A stretch of 9,919 bases of DNA. Origin: Bacteroidota bacterium (GTDB lineage: Bacteria > Zhuqueibacterota > JdFR-76 > DREG01). The DNA lies in contig JAUXJX010000035.1 in assembly GCA_030624545.1 (NCBI GenBank), positions 1 to 9,919 of the forward strand, given 5' to 3'. A program made the position numbers and the translations under genes. Below are positions 1 through 7,806 of the stretch, piece after piece (within the stretch, counting starts at the first letter, position 1; each line of letters opens with the position of its first letter). The notes beneath the pieces are model-generated. The model had not been told where the DNA came from. It was given only the letters and a program-made list of their open reading frames with translations, and made no database searches.

Positions 1-1521
1 CTTTATTTTCCAGTTCAGCGCTTCGAACAGCGCCCTCGCCAACATGTCACCGGCCAATGATCCATCCCACTCTCCCAAGGAATGAATTTCAAATCTCCGC
101 TGACCTTTCGCTCTAATGGAAATTTTGTCATCTCCAACGAGGGAAAGCTTGTCCAGATTGGGATAACCCCTGGCTAATTTCTGTTGGAATCTCTCAAGTT
201 CGGGCAAGCGCACATCGGGTCTGGTGAACTGAACTCCCAGGTAATAGAACTTCTTCCCTTCTCTTTCCGGCAGCATATTCTTGCAAGCCGCCACAAGTTC
301 GGCATGAGACGGATTCTCGCCGCCAACGCCATAGACACCGGAGAACAATCGCGGCCTATCGGTAAGCCTCTCATAAACAGCGTGATCCGGATATGGCCGT
401 TTCCCAGTCTCGGCGGCACCATTTTCAATGGCCTTATCAATCGCACCCCGAACTTCCTTAAAACTCTGCAGGTCCTCCGACAGCGGTTGATGCACCCGCT
501 CCAGGACGGTTATGGCTTTTTTACCCTTGAGCCAGTTGGTTATGAGATCACCGGGAAATGGTCGAAACATTGTCAAATTCAAAATGCCCGCTCTGACATT
601 TTCATGCGTTCGCAGGTAATCGACGATGGTCTCAAGTCCTTCGACAATGGCGCCCTGGGCAATAACTACATATTCCGCATCGTCAATTCTATAGCCAGAC
701 GCGCGCTCATAATACCGGCCGGTGAGATCAGAGAATTCCTTCATCGCCCTGTCGGTGAGCTCTGCTATGTGACCGAAGAAGTAAGCCCTCTGTGCGGCCA
801 GGCCCTTGAAGTAGCTTTCCCGTCCCCGAACCGCGCCATTACCCATGGGCCGGTCAACATTAAGCAGTTCCGGTATCCGTCGTCTTTCATCACCAAAAAG
901 GATTTTTTGCGCGGGCGTCGGAGATTCGATCAGATCTTCCGAATAACCCAGGTACGACTCCACAAGCCTGGCTTCGGGCATTCGGATGGTCTGGACAGAA
1001 TGAGCACTATGATAGGCGTCCTGCGCACAAATTCCGGGATTTAGGGAAAGCTCGGCGATCCGATGAGCGATCAATTGAAAATCCACCACCTCCTGTACGT
1101 TTCTGGCAAAAAGTTGAAAAACACCCGTATCTGCAACGAAGTGGTATTCGTCGTGACCCCCATGCAAATCGCAAATGAGATTTATGACGAAGCTGAGTCG
1201 ATTCCCAGCGGCGCCCATGAGTGACACGTGCGAATCGGCCAGTGCTTTACCTCCCATGAATGCAGAGGAGCGGCGACCGGCCAGCGAAAATCCGGAGGCC
1301 AGTCCAACTAACTCCCGGCTGTCCTCAACTTCTCGAAAGTAGAGATCTTTCCCGTTTTCCGAAACGATGCCGCCGTGTCTCTCTTGTCCTCGTTCAACCG
1401 CTATGGCAGCATCGGCAAGTCGTGCTGCCTCAGTGGCGGCAGAATAACCATCTATGGCTTTGGCTATCCCTTCAAAACGGTGTATTGGGGGAGCAGATTT
1501 TGTTTTTCTCTTAAACAACAC
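1..1521 (-). CDS. Second PFOR-like protein, paralog of the giant one; C-terminus beyond the window
   Basis: 507 residues are visible and the frame is open to base 1, so the 3' end is missing. An in-frame stop at 1528-1530 forces a GTG start at 1521 (or TTG at 1518), overlapping rnfB by 11 bases. Residues about 25-200 resemble PFOR domain I, 225-430 domain II (MFRPFPGDLI at 318-327, SGVYGVGG near 394-401), and 475 onward begins the gamma-like domain III (IHSLGEWDGSLAGD). It shares many blocks with the giant protein: LIAHR-AELSL, FG-RRRIP, PFPG-LI and a DRPR segment. The PFOR motif YPITP is absent. By my alignment the thiamine-contacting glutamate and the substrate-binding arginine of domain I are also not conserved (REVEDSRE and INLICD at those places). 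I infer a catalytically dead partner, perhaps pairing with the giant paralog. The unseen remainder could carry domain VI and cluster-binding motifs, so a catalytic role is not excluded. Confidence 0.82.
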   Translation of the reverse strand, partial: MLFKRKTKSAPPIHRFEGIAKAIDGYSAATEAARLADAAIAVERGQERHGGIVSENGKDLYFREVEDSRELVGLASGFSLAGRRSSAFMGGKALADSHVSLMGAAGNRLSFVINLICDLHGGHDEYHFVADTGVFQLFARNVQEVVDFQLIAHRIAELSLNPGICAQDAYHSAHSVQTIRMPEARLVESYLGYSEDLIESPTPAQKILFGDERRRIPELLNVDRPMGNGAVRGRESYFKGLAAQRAYFFGHIAELTDRAMKEFSDLTGRYYERASGYRIDDAEYVVIAQGAIVEGLETIVDYLRTHENVRAGILNLTMFRPFPGDLITNWLKGKKAITVLERVHQPLSEDLQSFKEVRGAIDKAIENGAAETGKRPYPDHAVYERLTDRPRLFSGVYGVGGENPSHAELVAACKNMLPEREGKKFYYLGVQFTRPDVRLPELERFQQKLARGYPNLDKLSLVGDDKISIRAKGQRRFEIHSLGEWDGSLAGDMLARALFEALNWKIK

Positions 1522-2377
1522 GGACAGTTATCTCTTGTTTTTCCTCAAACTTAATTCCGGCGAACAAGTCCTTAAACTGCTGTCCCTCAATCCACTGGAT
1601 CGCGTCGGTGGGGCAGCGCATGGCAGCCAGCTCGGTCTGGAGGTGTATATTCTCTTCGTGAATGACCGGAAGGTTATTCTCCATGGTGATCAATCCAACG
1701 GGGGCGTCTGCTGCGCAGATGCCGCAGGCCGTGCAGCCGACCTTGCACATGTCGAGAACGGTATCGCCCTCTAATAATGACTTACACTGGACCACCAGGT
1801 GATGGCTGATAGGCATGATTTGGTACAGCCCTTTCGGACAGGCTCTGACGCAGTCCCCGCAAGCCGTGCACTCTTCCAGGTCAACCACGGGCAGGCTGTT
1901 CGGCGCCAGTGAAATCGCTTCAAATGTGCAGGACACCACACAATCACCCAGGCCCAAGCAGCCGTAGGTGCAGCCCTTGAAGCCGCCGATTATGGTTGCA
2001 GCGGCGCGGCAGGACGAGAAGCCTTCATACTCCGCCACCTGAATCGCCACGTCACGACCGCCGGCGCACAGCAATCGGGCAACCTTCTTCTCCATCTGGC
2101 CGACTTCAACCCCGAGAAAATTAGCAATGAAGCGGGCCGTCTCGGGTCCGCCAACCGGACATTGTCCGGGTAAGATTTCGCCGGCAACTACCTTCTCGGC
2201 AAACATCCTGCAGCCGGGAAGCCCGCAGGAGCCGCAGTTGACGCCGGGCAGCATATCCGAAACGCTATCGATACGCGGATCTTCTTCGACCTTAAGCCTG
2301 CGATGGGCGATAGCCAGGATAATGGAGAGGGTGATGCTTAGTGCTGCTATGAAGCTTATGGCGGTGAATGGGCCCAT
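1511..2377 (-). CDS. rnfB: RnfB-type membrane-anchored polyferredoxin, without other Rnf genes in view
   Basis: 288 residues from ATG 2377, which begins directly with the membrane segment. An in-frame GTG at 2416 would add 13 residues but lies in a palindromic repeat; the ribosome site at 2377 is only a weak AAAGAA. In Rnf complexes RnfB carries electrons between soluble ferredoxin and the membrane core. Residues 5-24 form one transmembrane helix, leaving the clusters on the cytoplasmic side. The RnfB signature LPGVNCGSCGLPGC follows (Cys48, 51, 56, 73). Then come a cysteine-rich segment (Cys136, 140, 146, 150), a full CxxCxxCxxxCP motif (Cys170, 173, 176, 180), and a last motif where Ala225 replaces the fourth cysteine, with an RCPTDAI closing motif at 254-260. 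No rnfA, C, D, E or G is visible. It sits between the two PFOR-like genes, overlapping the second by 11 bases, which argues for a dedicated role with them. It could also be called an RnfB-like ferredoxin. Confidence 0.87.
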   Translation of the reverse strand: MGPFTAISFIAALSITLSIILAIAHRRLKVEEDPRIDSVSDMLPGVNCGSCGLPGCRMFAEKVVAGEILPGQCPVGGPETARFIANFLGVEVGQMEKKVARLLCAGGRDVAIQVAEYEGFSSCRAAATIIGGFKGCTYGCLGLGDCVVSCTFEAISLAPNSLPVVDLEECTACGDCVRACPKGLYQIMPISHHLVVQCKSLLEGDTVLDMCKVGCTACGICAADAPVGLITMENNLPVIHEENIHLQTELAAMRCPTDAIQWIEGQQFKDLFAGIKFEEKQEITVRVV

Positions 2378-2412
2378 GTTTGTTCTTTGAGATATTTGGT
2401 TATTTGAGTCTG

Positions 2413-2477
2413 CCACAGAGACACAGAGGACTCAGAGAAAAGAAGAATTCATCTCGGTGATCTCCGAGTCTCCGTGG
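2413..2477. repeat. Intergenic imperfect palindrome between the giant PFOR-like gene and rnfB
   Basis: Arms at 2413-2437 and 2453-2477 match at 18 of 25 positions around a 15-base loop. The arms start CCAC and are rich in AGAGACACAGAG-type purine units, a sibling of the korA-korB element but not the same sequence. It overlaps the optional GTG start of rnfB, one reason to prefer the ATG at 2377. No T-run follows on the minus strand, so a terminator role is unlikely, though a partial block or RNA-stability role is possible. Confidence 0.72.
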
Positions 2478-2485
2478 AAAATGTC

Positions 2486-5400
2486 TTACAAAAAAGGCTC
2501 GGCCCGTTTCACCAGCTCGTCCAGCCCGGGCTCACTGGCATTCCTGGGCTTGCCGGGATGAATAATGCGTACCGGGCATTTTTCCGTCGCATCGACCATC
2601 TGACGATAGGTCCCCGCATCGGGATCTTTAATATAAGCCTGCTTATTCTCGTTGTAAGAAAACATCATGGCATTGATATCTGTGCATTCATTACAGGTAG
2701 TGCAGCGGGGCGTTTCGATATAAGGCTCGTCAAACGATATCTCCTCTTCCTCCTCCAGTTCCGCAGCCGGCGCGGCGGAGATCTCTTCCGTCGCCGTTTC
2801 CAGCCCTTCGCCACTTTTTTCCTCGATGACAGGTGGGGAAGCGATTGGAGCGGATGGGGCGGGTGTGGTCACAGGTTCTGCCGCGCTCTGGCTTAACAAT
2901 CCCGCAGCAATATTGGAAACGATTTCCCTGGTCACTTCGCCGACAGACTTGTCAAGCTCGGCCTGGTATATTTTGTCTATCTCTTCGAGTTCTTTTTGCT
3001 TCTTCTCTTCAAGAAGAGTTTTCTCTTTCTCGACTAGCTGTTGAACATGAGAACTGCCGATTCCGCCCTGTTCCTGTAGGCTTCGCCAATTGGCTGCTAT
3101 TCTTTTGGCAGCGACCACAATATCTTGCGAAACAATTACCCGATGCAGAATCCCATTCCCTTCGGCCATGAGGATATAAGGAATTCTGTCCTCGCAGTCA
3201 CCTTCGTCGAGCTGTAAATATTCGGCAACCGGAATCATATTCTCGTGCCATTTTATTCTGGGCGCCAACATGAAATACTTTGCGAAGCGGACATCCGTGG
3301 CCATGAAATCGACAAAAGTAAATGGAACCTGCAGGGATTCTTGCTCCGCTTTGACGTTTTCATACGTGATTTCGTTGACGGCCCACTCATTTTCGAATTG
3401 TGGATTCGCATCGATGCTGAATCGTGATGCCAAATCGCCGCCCTTGCCTGGATCATAATAAAAAGAAGGGAAGCCTCTTGATTCCAGTGCCGCGGCAGAG
3501 ACCAAATAGGGATGGAGGCGAGGGGAATTTTCCGGCAAACCGGTATAGGCGCAGAATAGAGCCGGTCCGTTGAAGTTTAACCCCGCACCGAATCCCGCGC
3601 TCATATGATGATAATCTGATGTGGTTGTCTGCAGCACATAGGCGCTGTGCAGAGACATGGCAATAGAGGCCAAGTGGGAGGCGCCGGCAGCATCGAATGG
3701 CGTGGCCGCGTCATTATTGAGCTGGTCGACCAATACCAATATCTTCAAGGGAAGCCCCGAAGCCAGAATCTCTATCATGGCATTCTTGTCAGACTCGTCC
3801 AAGGAGCCGGCAGCCACATAAATCAGTAGCGGAGGGAATAGTGCAGCCTCCTCGGCCGTCAAATGTTCCAGCTTAAATTTGGCAAAGAAGCGATCGTGTT
3901 TCTCCTCACGATACCTATTCTCTATCTCCAGCTTCGCAATTTGCACTGCCCGGAAGAATTCAACCAGGCTATGCATCTGAGCTTGAAAACCTCCCAACGC
4001 CGCCGCCAGATTGTCTGATCTTATACCGTCAGGAACTGACCGTCCGTCCTCACATTCATCAGCGCCTGCTTGTGTAGATTCGCACGTGAAAAGGCGGTTC
4101 GAAGTCTTCAGGGTTCTCAATGTCGCACTGATTCGCTCGTGGCGTTTGGCCGGCAACGGCTCGCCATGTGGCGACTCTTCCAGAATATTGGACAGGGCGC
4201 CAAAGTCAAGATCTTCTCCATCGACTGTAGCAAAGGAGGCTTCGAGATTTTCAGGCTTCCGGGCCTCCGGGGAATGAATAAAATCGGCCTTCAAAATATC
4301 CATCAACTTGATGATTAATTCATCCAATTGCTGTCGAAAGCTCTCGCTTTCCTTCGCCCAGTGAACCTTCCAAGCAGCGTGCAAAAGCCGTTCGGGTGTT
4401 TGTTGATTGCAGGGAACAACCTCCCCATCTATTTCAAGTGACTTTCGGGCCGCGTGCAAATTCTTACGAAGAACTTCTTTGCTTTCATCACTTTTCTTAT
4501 ATTCGGAGATAAGCGAATCGGCAGCCAGGTCCCAAAGTCTGGAAAACCTGCCTTCCACACCCTGTTCAACAAGAGATTTTATGGCCGACTCAAGTCTCAA
4601 AATATCATGCCTCAAACTCTCCCCCTCATCGCCTTCTGCATCAACTTCCGAAATGATTTCGTCAAAGACCCGGATCAAAGGAACCGCTACATTTTCGGGA
4701 TCGTTTTCGGTTAGACAAATCGGGTAGTCGCCGCGTGCTCGAGAGAGATCCCTATATTGATGCAGGTGAACCGGCAGCAAACCGAGGTCGATGAATTTAT
4801 GCAGAATTTGCGCATTCTGCTTGCCGGTTTGATGAAAAACGAGGAGCTCCCGAAAAATAGCGTCCTGGTTAATTTTTTCCGAATCTATTTCCTCCCCGGC
4901 TTCTTCGCGAATGGGGCTCTCATCGCCAGGAACAAAGCCCTTTGCCTGGGCCAGGTCGATTTCCGAATAATCGATCTCGCGGACTTCTTCGCTGCCTTTG
5001 CGCACTGCCCTTGCAAAATCCAGATCGCCATTGGAGGAAATAGAATTCCGGGCGCCTTCGAGAACGCTTTTTCCAATACCTGCAAATCTCGTGGTGGCGG
5101 CAATTTTAAGAAAACTTCCTAGAATAACCGCATTCGACAAATCTGCGCCGGACTCTCCTTCAAACATGTTTACAAGATAGAGCTTGATTTTTTTCTTCTT
5201 GATGAAAGATCGACATTCCGCTGAGAGGGATTGCCAAAACTCATCCGGAAATTGGGGATTCCCATGAAGCAGAAGTGTCCCACCAGCTTTCAAATGGGCA
5301 AGATCTAACTTCAATTTGGAAATTGACGCAGTCGGGGAAACCATCAGCTCGGCTGAAGCCGGGGGCTGCGCCCAGGACGTGCTCTTACGAGCGAGATTGA

Positions 5401-6814
5401 TGCGAAGCAAATGACTGAGAGGCTCTCCAAATACCTTGAACCGCAAATTCAGGATCTTGTGCATTTTTTCGGTCAAATTCCTGCCGGCAAAATAGGCATC
5501 CGGGGAGCGATAGATGATGCGCAGCACGCCCTTGTCTTCTGCGGCTATTTGCCGGTCTGCAGATTTGCGACGACCTTTTGCGGCCGGCTCAATATGAAGC
5601 GCATCCAGAGACTGAGTTTCAATCTTCTTGATTATTTGAGTAAGTTCCTCGACTTCAGCGACGGAGCCGTCAAACGCGCCACACGAGTAAACTCGTGGCC
5701 GGTCTTCAACCCTGGCAAAGGCCGGATAATCCGGATAGGGCAGTGCCTTATTAGCCAGGTTGTAGAGACCATTTGTCAAGGCTTTGTCGAAGCCAAGTTG
5801 AATTTCTTTCAATATTGCGGACTCCGCCCCATCGGGATCGACCACGAGACCGACTTTTCCGTTCAAAATGTGGGCAATTAAATGGCCTGGAAATGGCGAA
5901 AGCAAGGTTGGATGAATGATGCCGACGCGTATCTCGCTCCGGGCGGTTAGTTCTTCGAGATGCCTCTCCAACCAGTTGTATTGTTCGCCGCCGGCGATAA
6001 TGACAACCTGGGCGCTGGCAGTATTTCGTTCCTCAATCAAGCCAAAGGAACGTTTGACAAGGCCTTCGAACTCGCGCATAGCCTGCAGCGTCAAAGCTGG
6101 TACGTCCGCCTTCAGTGAGGATTTCTGATCGGATAATTCTATTTGCGAAGATGGCGGGATGCGCCGACGGGTTTCCCCAAAGAAGGATCCCTGATGTGCC
6201 GTCGGCGTTTTAATCTCATCACCAGGCAGACCGAGAAAGGTCCGCATATCCCCATGATCCAATTTTCTCACCATGTCATACTCAATGACCTGCAGATCTT
6301 GTTGAAAAGCCACAACGCCGGGACAGAGCGACAGCTCGGCCGTTCGGTGAGCAATCAGGCCAAGATCTGCCGCCTGCTGGGGATTTCTAGCAATCAACTG
6401 AAAGAATGTCCCGCGTGGCAATCTTGAGACTTGGCGTGTCAAGGAATGGATCACGAAAGGGATGCCGGCCGGAAGCTCTTGCCGGATTGGAGCCGAGGTA
6501 ATTAGGGCGCTGCGTTTGCCGTTGGCTGCGATTCCAGCCAATTGGTCAATGGCGGCGAATCTTCCGGAAGATTGAATTGGGGTCGCCGGAATTCCGCTAA
6601 TATTAGGCAAGTCTTCATCACACGCGTGGCGCCAGAGGCGGCTTAAATATTTGGATTCACCACTCCCGAGGCAAACGATCTCGCTGCAGTAAAATTCCGT
6701 TTCGATGATTGCAGACAGATGGTCTAGCGCCTCAAAATCTGTCGGGACCGGACCGGATTTCAGGGCTGTTTTCAGCTCCTCATCAACTGGCTTCTTCACT
6801 TGCAACTGCCTCAC
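2486..6814 (-). CDS. Giant PFOR-like protein with degenerate active site and C-terminal [4Fe-4S] ferredoxin domain
   Basis: 1442 residues, starting at GTG 6814, which overlaps korB by 32 bases; GTG 6799, with GAGG nine bases upstream, is a plausible alternative. The domain order follows pyruvate:ferredoxin oxidoreductase. Residues about 30-200 resemble domain I, 265-400 domain II (LLSPFPG at 304-310) and 430-620 the gamma-like domain III. Residues 640-990 form a long mostly helical charged region I do not recognise, and 990-1140 a domain VI-like part. Residues 1160-1255 form a conserved-looking block, 1255-1295 a coiled coil and 1310-1365 a Pro/Ala/Glu linker. A ferredoxin tail binds one cluster (Cys1371, 1374, 1377, 1413). 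The YPITP motif is absent, and AAGSLDE replaces the GDG thiamine motif at 1001-1007. The internal PFOR ferredoxin domain is also missing. I infer a non-catalytic electron-transfer or scaffold partner of KorAB. It is paralogous to the last gene of the window. Expect generic database labels such as 2-oxoacid:acceptor oxidoreductase. Confidence 0.8.
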   Translation of the reverse strand: MRQLQVKKPVDEELKTALKSGPVPTDFEALDHLSAIIETEFYCSEIVCLGSGESKYLSRLWRHACDEDLPNISGIPATPIQSSGRFAAIDQLAGIAANGKRSALITSAPIRQELPAGIPFVIHSLTRQVSRLPRGTFFQLIARNPQQAADLGLIAHRTAELSLCPGVVAFQQDLQVIEYDMVRKLDHGDMRTFLGLPGDEIKTPTAHQGSFFGETRRRIPPSSQIELSDQKSSLKADVPALTLQAMREFEGLVKRSFGLIEERNTASAQVVIIAGGEQYNWLERHLEELTARSEIRVGIIHPTLLSPFPGHLIAHILNGKVGLVVDPDGAESAILKEIQLGFDKALTNGLYNLANKALPYPDYPAFARVEDRPRVYSCGAFDGSVAEVEELTQIIKKIETQSLDALHIEPAAKGRRKSADRQIAAEDKGVLRIIYRSPDAYFAGRNLTEKMHKILNLRFKVFGEPLSHLLRINLARKSTSWAQPPASAELMVSPTASISKLKLDLAHLKAGGTLLLHGNPQFPDEFWQSLSAECRSFIKKKKIKLYLVNMFEGESGADLSNAVILGSFLKIAATTRFAGIGKSVLEGARNSISSNGDLDFARAVRKGSEEVREIDYSEIDLAQAKGFVPGDESPIREEAGEEIDSEKINQDAIFRELLVFHQTGKQNAQILHKFIDLGLLPVHLHQYRDLSRARGDYPICLTENDPENVAVPLIRVFDEIISEVDAEGDEGESLRHDILRLESAIKSLVEQGVEGRFSRLWDLAADSLISEYKKSDESKEVLRKNLHAARKSLEIDGEVVPCNQQTPERLLHAAWKVHWAKESESFRQQLDELIIKLMDILKADFIHSPEARKPENLEASFATVDGEDLDFGALSNILEESPHGEPLPAKRHERISATLRTLKTSNRLFTCESTQAGADECEDGRSVPDGIRSDNLAAALGGFQAQMHSLVEFFRAVQIAKLEIENRYREEKHDRFFAKFKLEHLTAEEAALFPPLLIYVAAGSLDESDKNAMIEILASGLPLKILVLVDQLNNDAATPFDAAGASHLASIAMSLHSAYVLQTTTSDYHHMSAGFGAGLNFNGPALFCAYTGLPENSPRLHPYLVSAAALESRGFPSFYYDPGKGGDLASRFSIDANPQFENEWAVNEITYENVKAEQESLQVPFTFVDFMATDVRFAKYFMLAPRIKWHENMIPVAEYLQLDEGDCEDRIPYILMAEGNGILHRVIVSQDIVVAAKRIAANWRSLQEQGGIGSSHVQQLVEKEKTLLEEKKQKELEEIDKIYQAELDKSVGEVTREIVSNIAAGLLSQSAAEPVTTPAPSAPIASPPVIEEKSGEGLETATEEISAAPAAELEEEEEISFDEPYIETPRCTTCNECTDINAMMFSYNENKQAYIKDPDAGTYRQMVDATEKCPVRIIHPGKPRNASEPGLDELVKRAEPFL

Positions 6815-7778
6815 TTACCAGCGGGTCGATGGCGAATTTGTCAAATTCCTGTTCGAGCGCCTCTTTTCTCAACTCGGCTGTAAAAACCCGTCGTGCTTTG
6901 CGGAGGGTGTCGTAGCATTCGATACTCTCATTTCGATAGAGAATCCCGACTGGCACGACGTCATCCATCTGCGCAATTTCCCTGGCCCTATTCAGATCAG
7001 ACGGATCGTGCTCTTCCTGATTCTTGTAGGTTTTGGTGAGAGTCTCACTAATTTGCAGGCCGTTTTCGTGGGTCAATATGAGCGCCTTGTTGGGATCGGT
7101 TACGAGTGGATCGTACAGATTTGGCAAGTAGTGCGGACACCTTTGCACAATTCGAACGAAGGAAAACCCCTTATGATGAAAGGCCTCTCGTATGATGTCG
7201 TGCAGCAAATCGGGTATCCATTCAGCCGCATTGGCCACAAACGAGGCATTGGTCACGCCCAGGGTAGCGGTTAGAATATTAAGGGCTTTCATGTACGCAC
7301 CGGTGGGTGTAGTGTTGGTTTTGAGGCCCTGCCGGGAAGTCGGCGACACCTGCATCTTGGTCAGCCCGTAGATCTCATTGTCGTGCACCATTGCTACTAT
7401 ATCCATGTTATAGCGAATTGCATGAATCCAGTGTGCCGTGCCGATGCTGCAGCAGTCGCCATCCCCCATATTGACAAACACCTGTAAGTCGGGCCGCCTG
7501 ATTTTTACACCCTGGGCAATGGGAAGTGCCCGGCCATGGAGACCGTGAAAACCATAGGTATTCATGTAATGGGGAAAGCGGCTCGAGCAGCCGATACCGG
7601 AGACAAACACGGTCTTTTCCGGAGGAAGCTGTTCATCCCGACATAATCTCTGCACCGATGCCAGTATTGCGTTATCGCCACAGCCGGGACACCAGCGCGG
7701 GACATTGCTTTGGTAATCTTCCAGACTGTAATATTGCTCATCAAGATCGATCGAACGCTGCAAATTAAGACCAAACAT
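6783..7778 (-). CDS. korB: 2-oxoacid:ferredoxin oxidoreductase, beta (thiamine diphosphate) subunit (KorB type)
   Basis: 331 residues from the ATG at 7778. This start has AAGGA seven bases upstream; an in-frame ATG at 7814 would add 12 residues but lies inside a palindromic repeat and has no ribosome site. The protein binds thiamine diphosphate and one [4Fe-4S] cluster and forms the active site with KorA. Visible motifs are CPGCG (Cys30, Cys33), GIGCSSR (Cys64), NMGDGDCCSIG at 103-113, DNEIYGLT at 133-140 with SPTS following, and QRCPHY (Cys214). The four cysteines follow the spacing known for two-subunit archaeal and bacterial 2-oxoacid:ferredoxin oxidoreductases. The catalytic region ends near residue 250. 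A polar, charged tail of about 70 residues follows, longer than in many KorB proteins. The 3' end overlaps the start of the large PFOR-like gene, which suggests translational coupling. Confidence 0.93.
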   Translation of the reverse strand: MFGLNLQRSIDLDEQYYSLEDYQSNVPRWCPGCGDNAILASVQRLCRDEQLPPEKTVFVSGIGCSSRFPHYMNTYGFHGLHGRALPIAQGVKIRRPDLQVFVNMGDGDCCSIGTAHWIHAIRYNMDIVAMVHDNEIYGLTKMQVSPTSRQGLKTNTTPTGAYMKALNILTATLGVTNASFVANAAEWIPDLLHDIIREAFHHKGFSFVRIVQRCPHYLPNLYDPLVTDPNKALILTHENGLQISETLTKTYKNQEEHDPSDLNRAREIAQMDDVVPVGILYRNESIECYDTLRKARRVFTAELRKEALEQEFDKFAIDPLVSEAVASEEAS

Positions 7779-7785
7779 TGTTATA

Positions 7786-7790
7786 TCCTT
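7786..7790 (-). promoter_or_regulatory. korB ribosome binding site (decides the start)
   Basis: AAGGA lies seven bases before ATG 7778, ideal spacing. The upstream in-frame ATG at 7814 has nothing comparable, so the shorter korB is preferred. Confidence 0.75.
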
Positions 7791-7802
7791 GAATATTTCA
7801 AG
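7788..7802. promoter_or_regulatory. Short perfect palindrome touching the korB ribosome site
   Basis: CTTGAA-TAT-TTCAAG is a perfect inverted repeat with six-base arms. In the mRNA its second arm overlaps the first bases of the korB AAGGA. It could fold a small hairpin that limits korB translation, or be a DNA-binding site. It is separate from the longer palindrome just upstream. Confidence 0.35.
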
Positions 7803-7806
7803 ATTA

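Noticed and set aside
184..1044. 286-residue plus-strand open frame
   Set aside because: It lies wholly antisense to the second PFOR-like gene, whose minus-strand frame has clear family blocks. The plus-strand product shows no recognisable domain.
2377..2416. Longer rnfB with GTG start at 2416
   Set aside because: The extra 13 residues are polar and come partly from the palindromic repeat. The ATG start places the membrane helix at the N-terminus as in other RnfB proteins.
6705..7274. 189-residue plus-strand open frame across the korB/giant junction
   Set aside because: It is antisense to two well-supported genes and has no motif of its own.
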